Shown: positions 21,371 to 31,961, numbered from the stretch's first letter. The stretch: DNA of 64,000 nt from Rhizobium sp. NXC14 (GCF_002117485.1 NZ_CP021031.1:186001-250000); one strand, 5' to 3'. The notes: generated by a model from the sequence alone, not told the origin. Translations and numbers: made by a program.

Positions 21371-21467
21371 CGATGGTGTGGATTCACGCGTGGAATCGAT
21401 GCCGAGGTCTTTCCATCTTTCCGGCTGACTGACTGGGGCTCCAACTCTCAACTTGGAGCCTGAAACC

Positions 21468-22496
21468 ATGAGCATTGCCGCAAAGAACCCCACCCCGTCT
21501 GTCACCGCCGGCCCGTCCATTTTCGTCAACGGGGCCGGCGTTGCCGGCCTCACCGTGGCCTGGCAGCTGTACCGCCACGGCTTCCGCGTCACCCTTGCGG
21601 AGCGGGCCGGCACGGTCGGCGCCGGGGCCTCCGGCTTTGCCGGCGGCATGCTGGCGCCGTGGTGCGAGCGGGAAAGCACGGAAGAACCGGTGCTGACGCT
21701 CGGTCGCCTTGCCGCGGACTGGTGGGAGGCGGCACTGCCGGGCCATGTCCATCGCCGGGGAACGCTTGTCGTGGCGGGCGGGCGCGATACCGGCGAACTC
21801 GAGCGCTTTTCCCGCCGGACAAGCGGATGGGAATGGCTGGACGAGGCGGCAATCGCAGCCCTCGAACCGGATCTCGCCGGCCGCTTCCGCAGGGCGCTGT
21901 TCTTCCGGCAGGAAGCGCATCTCGATCCGCGGCAGGCGCTCGCGGCATTGGCCGCAGGACTTGAGGACGCCCGAATGCGACTGACGTTGGGCGTCGTCGG
22001 CGAAGCGGAGGTTGATCATGACCGGGTGGTCGACTGCACCGGTGCCGCACAGATCGGCCGGCTGCCTGGATTGCGCGGCGTTCGAGGTGAGATGCTCTGC
22101 GTCGAAACAAGCGAGCTCAGTCTCTCCCGCCCCGTCCGCCTGCTGCATCCGCGCCACCCGATCTACATCGTGCCGCGGGACGAAAACCGCTTCATGATCG
22201 GAGCGACGATGATCGAAAGCGACGATGGCGGCCCGATTACCGCCCGTTCGCTGATGGAGTTGCTGAATGCCGCCTATGCGATGCATCCTGCCTTCGGCGA
22301 GGCACGGGTGACGGAAACCGGCGCAGGCGTGCGGCCGGCTTATCCTGACAATCTGCCGCGGGTGACACAAGAGGGACGCACTCTCCATGTCAACGGCCTC
22401 TACCGCCACGGCTTTTTGCTGGCGCCGGCCATGGCCGGCGAGGTGGCGCGGCGTCTTCTCACCGACCAAGGACAACCGGAAAGGAGGCCCTCATGA
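21468..22496 (+). CDS. thiO: Glycine oxidase ThiO
   Basis: This 342-residue FAD-dependent oxidase makes the glycine imine needed for the thiamine thiazole ring. The Rossmann motif is FVNGAGVAGLTVAWQLYRHGFRVTLAER near the N-terminus, and the C-terminal part has NGLYRHGFLLAPAMAGEVARRLL. I chose ATG 21468, preceded by GGAG; a TTG five codons earlier is possible. It overlaps thiS by four bases (ATGA). It is the first gene of a thiOSG operon under the TPP riboswitch. High GC and tidy overlaps contrast with the decayed surroundings, suggesting import from another replicon (R. etli carries thiCOGE on a different plasmid). Confidence 0.9.
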   Translation: MSIAAKNPTPSVTAGPSIFVNGAGVAGLTVAWQLYRHGFRVTLAERAGTVGAGASGFAGGMLAPWCERESTEEPVLTLGRLAADWWEAALPGHVHRRGTLVVAGGRDTGELERFSRRTSGWEWLDEAAIAALEPDLAGRFRRALFFRQEAHLDPRQALAALAAGLEDARMRLTLGVVGEAEVDHDRVVDCTGAAQIGRLPGLRGVRGEMLCVETSELSLSRPVRLLHPRHPIYIVPRDENRFMIGATMIESDDGGPITARSLMELLNAAYAMHPAFGEARVTETGAGVRPAYPDNLPRVTQEGRTLHVNGLYRHGFLLAPAMAGEVARRLLTDQGQPERRPS

Positions 22497-22690
22497 CCTT
22501 CATCATCAATGGCGAGGAACAGGAGGTCGCGGCCGCGACGCTGGCAGACCTGCTTCTCGCTCTGGACTACGAAGGCGGCTGGATCGCAACTGCGGTCAAC
22601 GGCGAGTTGGTGCACCGCGAGGACCGCGCCGATTTCAGGCTCGGCGAAGGCGACCGCATCGAAATTCTCTCACCGATGCAAGGAGGCTGA
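22493..22690 (+). CDS. thiS: Sulfur carrier protein ThiS
   Basis: This 65-residue ubiquitin-like sulfur carrier donates sulfur for the thiazole moiety of thiamine. The fold pattern is visible ([42 protein letters not shown]). The family normally ends in Gly-Gly; here the last residues are SPMQGG, so the active tail is intact. The start overlaps the thiO stop and the stop is one base before thiG. Confidence 0.93.
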   Translation: MTFIINGEEQEVAAATLADLLLALDYEGGWIATAVNGELVHREDRADFRLGEGDRIEILSPMQGG

Positions 22691-22691
22691 G

Positions 22692-23465
22692 ATGCTGAAA
22701 GTTTATGATGTTGAAGTCCGCTCCCGCCTGCTGCTCGGCACCGCCCGCTACCCGTCACCCGCCGTCCTTGCAGAAGCCGTGAGACGCTCGAAGGCTGAGA
22801 TTGTCACTGTCTCGCTTCGGCGCGAGGCCGCCGGCGGCAAGGCGGGTGGCGCCTTCTTCGAGCTGATCCGCGAGCTTGGTGTGCGCGTGCTGCCGAATAC
22901 CGCCGGATGCCACAGCGTGCAGGAGGCGGTGCTGACAGCGAAGATGGCGCGCGACGTTTTCCGCACCGACTGGATCAAGCTTGAGGTGATCGGTCATCAG
23001 GATACGCTGCAGCCCGATGTCTTCGGACTTGTCGAGGCGGCTCGCATCCTGTCGGGCGAAGGCTTTCAGGTCTTCCCCTATACGACCGACGATCTTGTCG
23101 TCGCCGAAAAACTGCTGGATGCAGGCTGCCGCGTTCTGATGCCCTGGTGCGCGCCGATCGGTTCCGCCATGGGACCGGTGAACCCGATGGCGCTGCGGGC
23201 ATTCCGAGCACATTTTCCGGATGTACCGCTCATCGTCGATGCCGGCATCGGCCGCCCGTCTCACGCCGCCGCTGTCATGGAATACGGCTATGATGCCGTT
23301 CTTCTCAACACCGCCGTTGCCGGCGCTGGTGATCCCGCCGCCATGGCCGAGGCCTTCGCGCTTGCCATCGATGCCGGCCGCATTGCGCATGGCGCCGTGC
23401 CATTGGAGCCCCGCGACATGGCCGTTCCTTCCACTCCCATCATTGGAAAGGCCGTCTTTTCATGA
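22692..23465 (+). CDS. thiG: Thiazole synthase ThiG
   Basis: This 257-residue TIM-barrel enzyme joins the ThiS thiocarboxylate, dehydroglycine and deoxyxylulose phosphate. Family segments are [34 protein letters not shown] (Schiff-base lysine region), [49 protein letters not shown] chose ATG 22692, since the upstream open frame belongs to thiS overlap. It ends four bases into the former thiE start. The operon lacks thiC, so thiazole but not pyrimidine could be made from it. Confidence 0.93.
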   Translation: MLKVYDVEVRSRLLLGTARYPSPAVLAEAVRRSKAEIVTVSLRREAAGGKAGGAFFELIRELGVRVLPNTAGCHSVQEAVLTAKMARDVFRTDWIKLEVIGHQDTLQPDVFGLVEAARILSGEGFQVFPYTTDDLVVAEKLLDAGCRVLMPWCAPIGSAMGPVNPMALRAFRAHFPDVPLIVDAGIGRPSHAAAVMEYGYDAVLLNTAVAGAGDPAAMAEAFALAIDAGRIAHGAVPLEPRDMAVPSTPIIGKAVFS

Positions 23466-23516
23466 AGCTCGACCCTTTCTACTCATGACAGCGCCGAATG
23501 GGCCGAAGGATCTGAA
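23462..23516 (+). pseudogene. thiE 5' stump
   Basis: ATGAAGCTCGACCCTTTCTAC overlaps the thiG stop by four bases as a normal thiE start would (MKLDPFY). A short deletion then causes a stop; further on, AGCGCCGAATGGGCCGAA(A)GGATC still resembles the next codons of thiE (SAEWAERI). The rest of the gene is gone. This is inferred from the expected operon order thiOSGE and from memory of the ThiE N-terminus. Confidence 0.5.
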
Positions 23517-23683
23517 CTAGTCCTCTCGGGTTTTGCTTTCTCGTTTCAGGAGGAACATCACTCTACCCCAAGAAAACTTGCAGCAGGCAAGTCGGGGGGT
23601 ATGGACTGGCAGTCCGACAATCCCTATTCCTGGTTATCCAGCATATCGCCAAACCTTTCCGTGGATTCTCCAAGGCTTCTTAA

Positions 23684-24355
23684 TTGAAAAAAATGCAACG
23701 CACTTTTGCCGTCGAGTACAAAACCGGCAGACGAAAACTCGATTCCAGGTCAAACTCGATTTGGGGCAACGTGGATCTGAAGTCCGTCGCCCGCGACCTA
23801 CAGGAAGAGGCAATGCCGTATCTGTCAGATGGCTCTCAGAGTAGCAAATCCGACAGCGAAATGTCTCTACCGGAACAAGATCCGGCGGCGTCGTTGTTGA
23901 CACAGCCTCCCGGGCCGTTGACAACTGCAACAGTTACACAGGAGATGAGCATGGCCGACGAGACTGATACGACAACCAAGGCCGATGGACCGACCGTTGT
24001 CGAAACCGCTACTGCACCGAAACAGCGTAAACCCCGCGCCAAAAAAGCTGCGGCACTCGAGATGTCTTCAGCTGAGGCTACGGCAGAGCCAGCAGCTGGT
24101 GTGAGCGGCGACAGTGGTAGGAAGAGAAGAGGGCGCAAGGCAAAGGTGACCGATGCCGCGGCGGTCGTCAAACGTACACCTGTGCGACGTGCTCCAAAGG
24201 CTATAGCGACCACCTCGGCCGCGCCGATGGTGGCGATCGACGAGATGGCAGACCTCTTGCAGTTGGAAGAGGAAAATCAGCGACTGCGCAAGCTTCTGGC
24301 TGAAAAACTACGCGCTGAAAATACCGATCTGCGCAAGAGGCTCAAGCTCGATTGA
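23684..24355 (+). CDS. SyrB-like regulator
   Basis: This protein is up to 223 residues. The C-terminal half (from about 23951, MADETDTTTKADGPTVVETATAPKQRKPRAKKA..) matches the SyrB-like family of rhizobia: a low-complexity Lys/Ala/Pro-rich, H1-like middle followed by a coiled-coil end (DEMADLLQLEEENQRLRKLLAEKLRAENTDLRKRLKLD). SyrB of Sinorhizobium meliloti represses syrM, a nodD-like activator. It is unclear whether translation starts at 23684/23693 or at 23951; the upstream segment is also open. It is followed by a related protein at 24478 with the same type of C-terminal coiled coil. Confidence 0.7.
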   Translation: MKKMQRTFAVEYKTGRRKLDSRSNSIWGNVDLKSVARDLQEEAMPYLSDGSQSSKSDSEMSLPEQDPAASLLTQPPGPLTTATVTQEMSMADETDTTTKADGPTVVETATAPKQRKPRAKKAAALEMSSAEATAEPAAGVSGDSGRKRRGRKAKVTDAAAVVKRTPVRRAPKAIATTSAAPMVAIDEMADLLQLEEENQRLRKLLAEKLRAENTDLRKRLKLD

Positions 24356-24477
24356 TGTGAACAGCCGGTCAATCGCCGGCCGCTTTCCATGCTTCTTTTG
24401 AAGTGCCTTTTCATGGCGGCGGATGCTGTTGCCGGAACTCGCAGCCTGCCGGCTGAATTGAAAGCGAGGTCAAAGAG

Positions 24478-25068
24478 ATGGCGTCTCCCTGGAAATTTCT
24501 TGCCCGACTGGTATCACCGGGACGCGAACGAAAGAGAGAAAACGGCTCGACAGACAAAGCTACGCCGGACGCGTTGGCTATTGCCGCTCCAACTGGAACG
24601 CCTGCCGAAGAGAGTGTGAACGGCGCTGATCGACCGGCACGCGAACAGCGTCGTGATCAGTCCGCTGCAATTTCCGCAGAGACGGTGCGTTCCGAAGCCG
24701 CTGTACGCGATGACCGCTATGAAGTCGACCGCGAAGACGCCAAGATCGTGGAGGCCGCAAATCCAGCTCTATCTGGTGGTACTGGTATTGACGTCACCGC
24801 TGCACATGATGCTACGGAGGTCAATCGAGATGTCGAGGTTGTATCGCACAAGCGACGAAGTCGCGGCAAGGCGGTCGCGATTGGGAACGTTTCCGAGGTC
24901 TGCCAAGTCATCCACACTGCAGACGAGGTGAACCTCGATGAAGAGATCATGGTGCTCAGGAGTCAGTTGGCCGGAAAGCTGAGGCTGCAAAACGCGCAGC
25001 TACGGAAAAGGCTGGAACGGTTTGATCGACGAGACATTGCGGCGCTTTGCCCTTTCGAGCAGGATTGA
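24478..25068 (+). CDS. SyrB-associated protein with C-terminal coiled coil
   Basis: This 196-residue protein begins MASPWKFLARLVSPGRERKRENGSTDKA, is rich in charged residues and Ala, and ends with EIMVLRSQLAGKLRLQNAQLRKRLERFD, which mirrors the end of the SyrB-like protein just upstream (KLRAENTDLRKRL). The two genes lie in tandem, 120 bp apart, and are probably ancient paralogues or partners. Its KRRSRGKAVAIGNVSEVCQ segment could bind DNA. No function is known to me. Confidence 0.6.
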   Translation: MASPWKFLARLVSPGRERKRENGSTDKATPDALAIAAPTGTPAEESVNGADRPAREQRRDQSAAISAETVRSEAAVRDDRYEVDREDAKIVEAANPALSGGTGIDVTAAHDATEVNRDVEVVSHKRRSRGKAVAIGNVSEVCQVIHTADEVNLDEEIMVLRSQLAGKLRLQNAQLRKRLERFDRRDIAALCPFEQD

Positions 25069-25421
25069 TTGCAAAGCGAGTTGCGATCGGGGATACATGC
25101 ATGCCTCTCAGCGCGCGGTACTTTCGGATGCGGTGACCAGAACCTCCGATAGGACAATTCGGTATTTTCCCAACCAGCTAAAGCGTTCGAAGGCAACGCC
25201 TGCCCCGACTTCCGTTCAAAGCGCATGGTAAGCGGACGGATCGGGTGAGACCGAGGAATAACGAATAGCATTAGCCGCGGCATTCGCGTCGAGCCTATGG
25301 CATCGGGATGCGGCGAATTTGTGATGCGTCAAACTTTGCGCTTTGTACCGCCGCGTTCGCCACTGTCGCGCATGGGGCAATCGAGTTATCTCCTGGACCC
25401 TCGCATTCATGATTGCGCGTC
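25069..25421. other. Gene-free stretch
   Basis: About 350 bases between the SyrB-like pair and the end of the convergent small gene. No feature is supported. Confidence 0.5.
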
Positions 25422-25859
25422 TCACAGGAGCAGCGGGGAGCGGCAATCAATACGCACTTGCAGGCTTTCCAGTGCTCCTGCAAGAACGAGGCCCTTTGGC
25501 GCCATTTGGTCGGCCGGAACAAAAACAGGGTCAAGCACCGGCCGGCAACATTGAAAACGTCGGGCTGCCTCCGTCATTGTTATCGACGGGGAGCAATAGG
25601 GTTGGCTACCGTTGCCTCCCAAAAGCGCGATCTTCCCGGCAAGAGGCGTCGGGTAACCGTCAAAGATCGTAAATGCGGTTAGCCCAGCCCGTAAAGCTTC
25701 TTCCTCAAGAAATAGCGAGTGCATGTCATCGAAGCGGATCATCTGAATCAGATCACTGCCAATTAAGTTGGAGATCGCTGCAATGCTGTTTCGATCAGAA
25801 AGCTCAGCGGCGCGAAAGATGGCAGTTTCTGACTCCAGCAGATATACGCAATTTTTCAT
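25422..25859 (-). CDS. Small protein (145 aa) behind a NifA/sigma-54 control region
   Basis: This hypothetical protein of about 16 kDa starts MKNCVYLLESETAIFRAAELSD and contains DDMHSLFLEEEALRAGLTAFTIFDGYPTPLAGKIALLGGNG. It has no signal peptide or membrane segment. Upstream is a -24/-12 element (25920-25934) and a perfect TGT-N10-ACA NifA site (26087-26102), so strong bacteroid expression is expected. Size, location near nifA and promoter fit the R. etli bacteroid protein BacS (about 16 kDa, needs NifA; from memory), but I cannot confirm identity. The biochemical role is unknown. A distant DUF3846-like character is possible. Confidence 0.7.
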   Translation of the reverse strand: MKNCVYLLESETAIFRAAELSDRNSIAAISNLIGSDLIQMIRFDDMHSLFLEEEALRAGLTAFTIFDGYPTPLAGKIALLGGNGSQPYCSPSITMTEAARRFQCCRPVLDPVFVPADQMAPKGLVLAGALESLQVRIDCRSPLLL

Positions 25860-25919
25860 ATTCTAGCCTTCTAAATTCTTGAAAGAGTACGTGCCCAGAT
25901 TGCTTTGGCAAAGCGATGC

Positions 25920-25934
25920 GGCTCATGTGCCAAC
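25920..25934 (-). promoter_or_regulatory. Sigma-54-type promoter of the small NifA-controlled gene
   Basis: On the minus strand TGGCACATGAGCCGC has a perfect -24 TGGCAC and the essential GC at -12 with the right spacing (CC replaces TT before GC). It lies about 60 bp before the start at 25859. Confidence 0.65.
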
Positions 25935-26086
25935 TCGGGATAGCGACAACGCGCGGCAATATGCTGATTTCGTGTGCTGTGTAAATGGCGTCTGCGCCAA
26001 TTTGATTTGATTTGTTTTTATGCGGCCACGCCATGTCCATGGTGAAAAGCGTGCATCTAGTTGAAATTACTGGTATATATGATGTT

Positions 26087-26102
26087 TGTCGCTTGATGTA
26101 CA
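26087..26102. promoter_or_regulatory. NifA upstream activator sequence
   Basis: TGT-CGCTTGATGT-ACA is an exact TGT-N10-ACA match, about 155-165 bp upstream of the -24 element of the small gene at 25422-25859. That distance suits DNA looping to a sigma-54 promoter. Confidence 0.7.
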
Positions 26103-26909
26103 CCGGCCTCTGCGCCAAGTGGCGCGCCAAAAAGGTCCGGGTAGTTCGGCGACGGACGCACTCATCCTCAGCTGAATTACCATGTGCTGTGTGCCGCAAC
26201 CCTTACAGTTGCGCTTGGTCTTAGGGCGTCAACGGCAAGGCGGATAAAGCCCTTTCGCATTTCGTCGTTATCCAAGACGCGGATGATTTCAGCCCGATCA
26301 CCGATCGGGTTCCAGGCGGATTAGCCTGCAAAACATGCGAGAGGGGAAGGGACAGATTCTTATTGCGGATCTCGGTGGGAATCGGCGCGCCTGCTATTTA
26401 AGTGCTGTGGCGATGGTTTCCGTAGTAAGAGGAGCTGGGTGGGTCTCCGAATTTAGCCTGAGGAGTACCGAAGCGCGATATGGGGCAACTCCATATGAAG
26501 CCTTCCCAGTAGTGACGGTTACGGCGAGAAATGTGATGTCAGCCACGAAGCAAGTTCATTTTGTGGTCGCCCTTCGCCGTTCGTCGCAGCTTTGTTCCTC
26601 GACACTGATAGACAGGCGTGTGCTCTGTGGGGGCCGGCAGGGGAATGCCGGACGGTTTCTGAGTGGCACTCAGCCGCCCGACAGGTTCTCCCTCTCCTGC
26701 ATCCAGGCTGCCCGATCCGGCGCCGCAGGATGAGGATCGAGATCGTGTGCACTTTGAGGTGCTGCGACAGAGATTTTTAGGAAATTCACGCGTTCACAAC
26801 GTGAGCGACATTTCGCTCGTTGAACCCGCTCCGACACAGGGTTGCCACGATCTCGACAAAGACGAACAACGAGTTCGGCACTTCAATTTGAGGTACGGTA
26901 TCACGCTAC
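26103..26909. other. Stretch downstream of nifA, no confirmed gene
   Basis: About 800 bases between nifA and the NifA site. In most rhizobia nifB and fdxN follow nifA; neither is present. A minus-strand frame at about 26190-26330 (DRAEIIRVLDNDEMRKGFIRLAVDALRPSATVRVAAHSTW) looks coding-like and may be a gene tail, but has no recognised family. Plus-strand open frames here have no supporting motif. Confidence 0.45.
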
Positions 26910-28676
26910 TTAGAATTTTTTCACTTCGATTTGATGTTGGCGCAGAGCATACCCGATCTGGCGCGGCGTGAGGCCGAGCATGCGAGCCGCTTTGGCCTGA
27001 ACCCAACCAGCCTTTTCCATCGCGTCGATCAGGCGATCGCGCTTTGTCGCGCACGGTGACATTGTTGGGCGAGCCGGATCATTCGAATCGCAATGTTTGG
27101 CTACCGGAACCTCTGTCGTCGAGGTGTCGCGGGGCTCGGTCGAGGACGGCAAAAGCATCGGCATTGTTTTCGCCGAGGCTAAATTGTCGATGGCACTAAC
27201 GCCACCGGGACTTCCCTTCCAAAGACGTGAAGAAAGGCACTGACCTTTCCGACACGCAAAATCCGACGGCACGATCATTGTTGAGTGCGCCAAGGTGGCG
27301 GTCCTTCGGACGCAATTTTCCAGTTCACGGACGTTCCCTGGAAAGTAGCATTGCGAGACCAGATCTAGCGCCGGCGCCGTGAAGGCGAGCTCACGATTGT
27401 TTTCGCTGTTGAAGCGGTCGAGGAAAATTTTTGAAAGTCGTTGGATGTCCCCGGTGCGCTCTCTGAGCGGCGGTAAGACGATTGGTACCACACTGATGCG
27501 GTAATAAAGGTCAGCCCTGAACTCCCCATTGGAGATGGCTGCCTCAAGGTCCTTGTTTGTGGCACAGATTAGGCGGACGTCGACCTTGAGCGTCTTGGTT
27601 CCACCGACCCGTTCTAGTTCGCCTTCCTGCAAAACGCGCAACAGTTTAGCTTGAAACGCCGGCGAGATTTCGCCTATTTCGTCAAGTAACAGCGTTCCGC
27701 CATTTGCCAATTCGAAGCGACCAGCTCGCTGCGAGACAGCGCCTGTGAAGGCACCCTTTTCATGCCCGAACAACTCCGACTCCAGCACGCTTTCAGGCAG
27801 TGCGGCGCAGTTCAGTTTGACGAAAGCCTTCTTCCGGCGAGGGGAAAGCTCGTGAATTGCTTGGGCAAAGATTTCCTTTCCGGTCCCGCTTTCGCCTCGC
27901 AGAAGCACGGTGGTATTCGTCATTGCAACGGCAGACACGATATCGAGCACTTGCTTGAGCGCAGGGCTTTCCCCCGCGATAAGATTCATCCCGACAGGCG
28001 GGTGCGCGCCCAAGTCGTTTTTTTGTGCGGCTTCGCGCTTCCGTCTCGGCTGAATGACCTGCGTACCGCTCGAGTTCAGGGTCCGATGAAATGAAATAGT
28101 TTGCCCGACAAGATCGGCGACCATGGTCAGGAAACCAATGTCTTCGTCATGGTCGGCGCCGTCCCTTACGCGGTCGATCCACAATATTCCAACTGTTTCC
28201 GGTCCAGCCCGGATAGGAATGCCAATGAATGCAATTGGGACGGCATCGCGGCTCGGCGAGAATTTAAGATTGGCCCGAAATAGCTCGGAATTGCAGGTAT
28301 CAGGTATGACAAGCACTCGCGCCGTAGTCACGATTTTCTCTATTGCTAGCCGTACATTTCCGGCTCTGGATAGGTGAGGATCTGTAACCCCCGCAGATGC
28401 AATGAATTCCGGTTCACCTCCAGCGGGCAGAACGATAATTGCGCCGGAACGTATTCGCAGGAGTGAAGGAAGCGCCTTCGCTACATCAGCTAGCGTTGTC
28501 TCCAGCGGGATGGGAGCAGTCAGGAGTTTCGATATTCTGTAAATCCCCCTGAGCAAGAGCTCTGTTTTGGGCATGTTGCTGGATAACTTCGGCAACTGTT
28601 CAACTTCATTGGCGCGGTTGCGCAGGACGTTGGCCATTATACCGTACTCCCAGTTGTAGCTCGCACTCCCCTGCAA
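26910..28676 (-). CDS. nifA: NifA, sigma-54-dependent activator of nitrogen fixation genes
   Basis: This 588-residue protein has a GAF domain (about residues 40-200), an AAA+ domain with Walker A GESGTGKE (261-268) and GAFTGA (308-313), then an interdomain linker with CRKGQC, the C-x4-C motif tied to oxygen sensitivity in rhizobial NifA. It ends in a Fis-type helix-turn-helix ([28 protein letters not shown]). ATG 28676 is the longest start; MANVLRN at 28637 is an alternative. NifA binds TGT-N10-ACA sites and opens -24/-12 promoters under low oxygen. It is isolated from fixABCX and nifB; its neighbour upstream is a decayed nifQ copy in divergent orientation. Confidence 0.95.
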   Translation of the reverse strand: MQGSASYNWEYGIMANVLRNRANEVEQLPKLSSNMPKTELLLRGIYRISKLLTAPIPLETTLADVAKALPSLLRIRSGAIIVLPAGGEPEFIASAGVTDPHLSRAGNVRLAIEKIVTTARVLVIPDTCNSELFRANLKFSPSRDAVPIAFIGIPIRAGPETVGILWIDRVRDGADHDEDIGFLTMVADLVGQTISFHRTLNSSGTQVIQPRRKREAAQKNDLGAHPPVGMNLIAGESPALKQVLDIVSAVAMTNTTVLLRGESGTGKEIFAQAIHELSPRRKKAFVKLNCAALPESVLESELFGHEKGAFTGAVSQRAGRFELANGGTLLLDEIGEISPAFQAKLLRVLQEGELERVGGTKTLKVDVRLICATNKDLEAAISNGEFRADLYYRISVVPIVLPPLRERTGDIQRLSKIFLDRFNSENNRELAFTAPALDLVSQCYFPGNVRELENCVRRTATLAHSTMIVPSDFACRKGQCLSSRLWKGSPGGVSAIDNLASAKTMPMLLPSSTEPRDTSTTEVPVAKHCDSNDPARPTMSPCATKRDRLIDAMEKAGWVQAKAARMLGLTPRQIGYALRQHQIEVKKF

Positions 28677-28850
28677 ACCGCTGCTTGCGAATAACTCTCC
28701 TACTATACCATTATGATTTATATTTTAAAATCGAAAGTTGGATTTATGACGTTTGCAGCGGTAGGATGTGATTTGCCGTTTCTTAGTTATTTCCAGCTCG
28801 TCGTCGCTCCTAACTTCGACGCCGCCCACCACACAGATTCAGGGTTTTCG

Positions 28851-28866
28851 CATGCTCAAGCTGGTA
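28851..28866 (+). promoter_or_regulatory. Degenerate sigma-54-like promoter of the nifQ pseudogene
   Basis: CTCAAGCTGG then TGGTACAATTTCTGAA corresponds base for base to the nifQ promoter region at 11.05 kb, but the -24 is TGGTAC and the -12 lacks GC. It shows that the promoter was duplicated with the gene. Confidence 0.4.
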
Positions 28867-29064
28867 CAATTTCTGAATGTCAGCCTCGCCAAGGGTCATC
28901 TGCCCAATTGAGTTCGACCATTGGATAAAGGGAAGACAGCACATGCCAAGTATGCATCAAACCAGATTCCGGCGGTAGCGGCCGCGGGCTCCGCACGCCA
29001 GATCAGCGTAGCGGGCGACGACTCAGACAATTATCAGATACTGCCTGACGCCAGGCCATTCCAG

Positions 29065-29644
29065 ATGGACCTGAAGTCGAGTTTTGACGACGATGTACTT
29101 TATTGCGTTTTTTTGCGCGTACTCGAAGAGATCGAGGCTGGAATGGCGACCGCGACCGAGGCAAGCGGCCTTTCGCTCGCCGAGCTGCGGGAAATCCCAT
29201 CCTGCAGTTTGCCCGCAAGGCTCATCCGCGCCATAGCCGGGAAGGAGGCGAGTGCTTCCGCGCCTGATGGTGAGGAGCACTGTTGAGCGATATGCTCTTA
29301 GCGCATGTGCGGCCAGGAGACCTGGAGGGCGCCCGGTTTGCTAAGATCATTGCCGGCGTTGTTTGCGTGAGGACCACCTTTGGCGGGACCTCGGCCTCCT
29401 TCACCAAGCCGACCTGGAGCGATTGCTGCGCGAGCATTTTCCGGCGCTCGCGGCGGGCAACATCCATAAGACGAGGTGGAAGAAGTACTTTTATCCCAAG
29501 CTTTGCCAGGCTGAAGGCTTTTCCCTTTGCAGCGCTCCCAGCTGCAGGGAATGCGGCGATTTCAACGAATGCTTCGAGCCTGAGAACAGTGAAGGTTTTT
29601 CCAGAGCCGCAGATTTTGTCACGCGCGAGGCCGAGAGAACATAA
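29065..29644 (+). pseudogene. Second nifQ copy, frameshifted
   Basis: The first part (MDLKSSFDDDVLYCVFLRVLEEIEAGMATATEASGLSLAELREI..SAPDGEE) matches intact NifQ. The frame breaks near 29280, a middle piece (SDMLLAHVRPGDLEGARFAKIIAG) is in another frame, and a third frame from 29363 carries the rest with an intact cysteine signature (C-x4-C-x2-C-x5-C in LCSAPSCRECGDFNEC) up to 29644. At least two single-base-scale deletions separate them. The frame is also open upstream to 28921. Sequence similarity to 11263-11838 is high, including the upstream 200 bp, so it is a duplication that later decayed. Confidence 0.85.
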
Positions 29645-30633
29645 GGCCACCGTTGCAAAACCTGGCTTTCCTCAACGACGTCGAACCGAGAAGTCGATGC
29701 ACTCCTTCCCGAAATTTTGCGACCGTCCGTTGGGCAAGACCGATATCGCCTTTCCATGGATGAGCGACGATGTTGTCGCCGGAGAGTAATATCGGCCGAT
29801 TCTGCAGCGATCATCGCTCGGGCACGACGGTGGTGAGCTTGGGCATAAGCTTCGCTGCCTTCGGAGGAGCAATGGTGTTAAGATCTGTGACGCCGTGTTA
29901 TAGATTTGTCGCCACTTTTAGTTGACCGTCTGACCCCTTCAGTCAGTCGGGCTTTCCGAAAGTCAACAAGAGCGCGTATGCTGGCCTCATCCACAGCCGT
30001 TAAGGTCATCGCTCGTCTTGCGACCTAACCGTCCTCGTCCAGAAGCATTTCAGAATAGTCGACGAGAGAAAGCTGCGACCCTGCTCGGCTTTTGCTGCCG
30101 CGTAGCCGCCCTCTTGTCAAGCACTCTCCCAGCGCATTCACGGACTCAGTCACCATTAACGCATATACCTTCTTATCGGGCACCTCTTCGGCGCACTCCC
30201 AAGGAGCGCGCCCTTAGACAATCCAGGTCATCCGACTACGACTGTCAAGGCTGGCAGCATTCCTCTCATGGAAGCTGCACAGCAGAGATTTTTTGCGACG
30301 GCAATGTACTGTGCCTTCATAGGCGCTGCTGATTATTGGCGTCAATACGACGCGTGGTGCAAAGCCTAACAGGCCTCTTAAGCCAGATCGATCTCTCTTG
30401 GCTGGCGAATGGCACGCTGCCTCTTTCGTGCGCTACGGATCTTAAAAACTCGATCGTTGCGACAGCTGTTCGTTGATCCTGCCCCCAGTGACATCCAAAG
30501 GACAATACCCACACCCCTTCGTCCAGGTTTGGCAGCTTGACGACAAGAGTTTGTCGAACCCAGCTTAAACGGCTATGGCGTAAACAGCTGAAAAATTAAA
30601 GGTTTGGGGAGTTCGTGCATGGTGCAGCCCGAA
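29645..30633. other. Long gene-poor stretch before nifH
   Basis: About 1 kb with no convincing gene. A short frame at 29697-29789 (MHSFPKFCDRPLGKTDIAFPWMSDDVVAGE) looks like a gene end but is not recognised. No exact TGT-N10-ACA site was found in the 330 bp before nifH. Confidence 0.5.
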
Positions 30634-31617
<984 letters not shown>

Positions 31618-31706
31618 AACTGCCGCTGTCGACAGGACGCGTCGGCCCTTGAGCCAGCGCGTCCTTCCCAAGATCACGTCACCCATCTTTAGAAGAGGGC
31701 AGATCT

Positions 31707-31931
31707 ATGAGCCTCGACCATGAGAACAACACCGCTCTCCATAGGACGCTTAAAGGGGAAGCCCTGTCGCCGGGAGATAAGTCAAAGGCCCTTTCTGAAT
31801 GCGGCGAGACCCTGCGCGATGTCCAGCGGTTCGGTTTCAAGACGCCTCGCAAGCTCGCGGAGGCCGGCACGAGAAGGCTCGTTGATGCGTTTGCAGCCAT
31901 CTCGCCCCATCTGGCCGCGGCATCTGCCTGA
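31707..31931 (+). pseudogene. NifX-associated protein, C-terminal stump
   Basis: This 74-residue frame contains GETLRDVQRFGFKTPRKLAEAGTRRLVDAFAAI, which fits the end of the nifX-associated (DUF269) family, where LRDVHRFGF is conserved. The family is usually about 150 residues, so the N-terminal half is missing. It sits 90 bp after nifH and about 30 bp before a DUF683 protein, the normal gene order downstream of nifX. The nifH gene therefore seems to have been joined to the tail of a nifENX operon. It might still be translated from ATG 31707. Confidence 0.65.
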
Positions 31932-31961
31932 TCAAGCACCGCTTTCGAGGAAAGATATCGT

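Noticed and set aside
21384..22475. Long minus-strand open frame opposite thiO
   Set aside because: No family features, and it would cover the TPP riboswitch-thiO junction; thiO is the real gene.
30405..30425. TGGCACGCTGCCTC upstream of nifH as a second sigma-54 promoter
   Set aside because: The -12 element is missing at the required spacing; the site at 30634 is much better placed.
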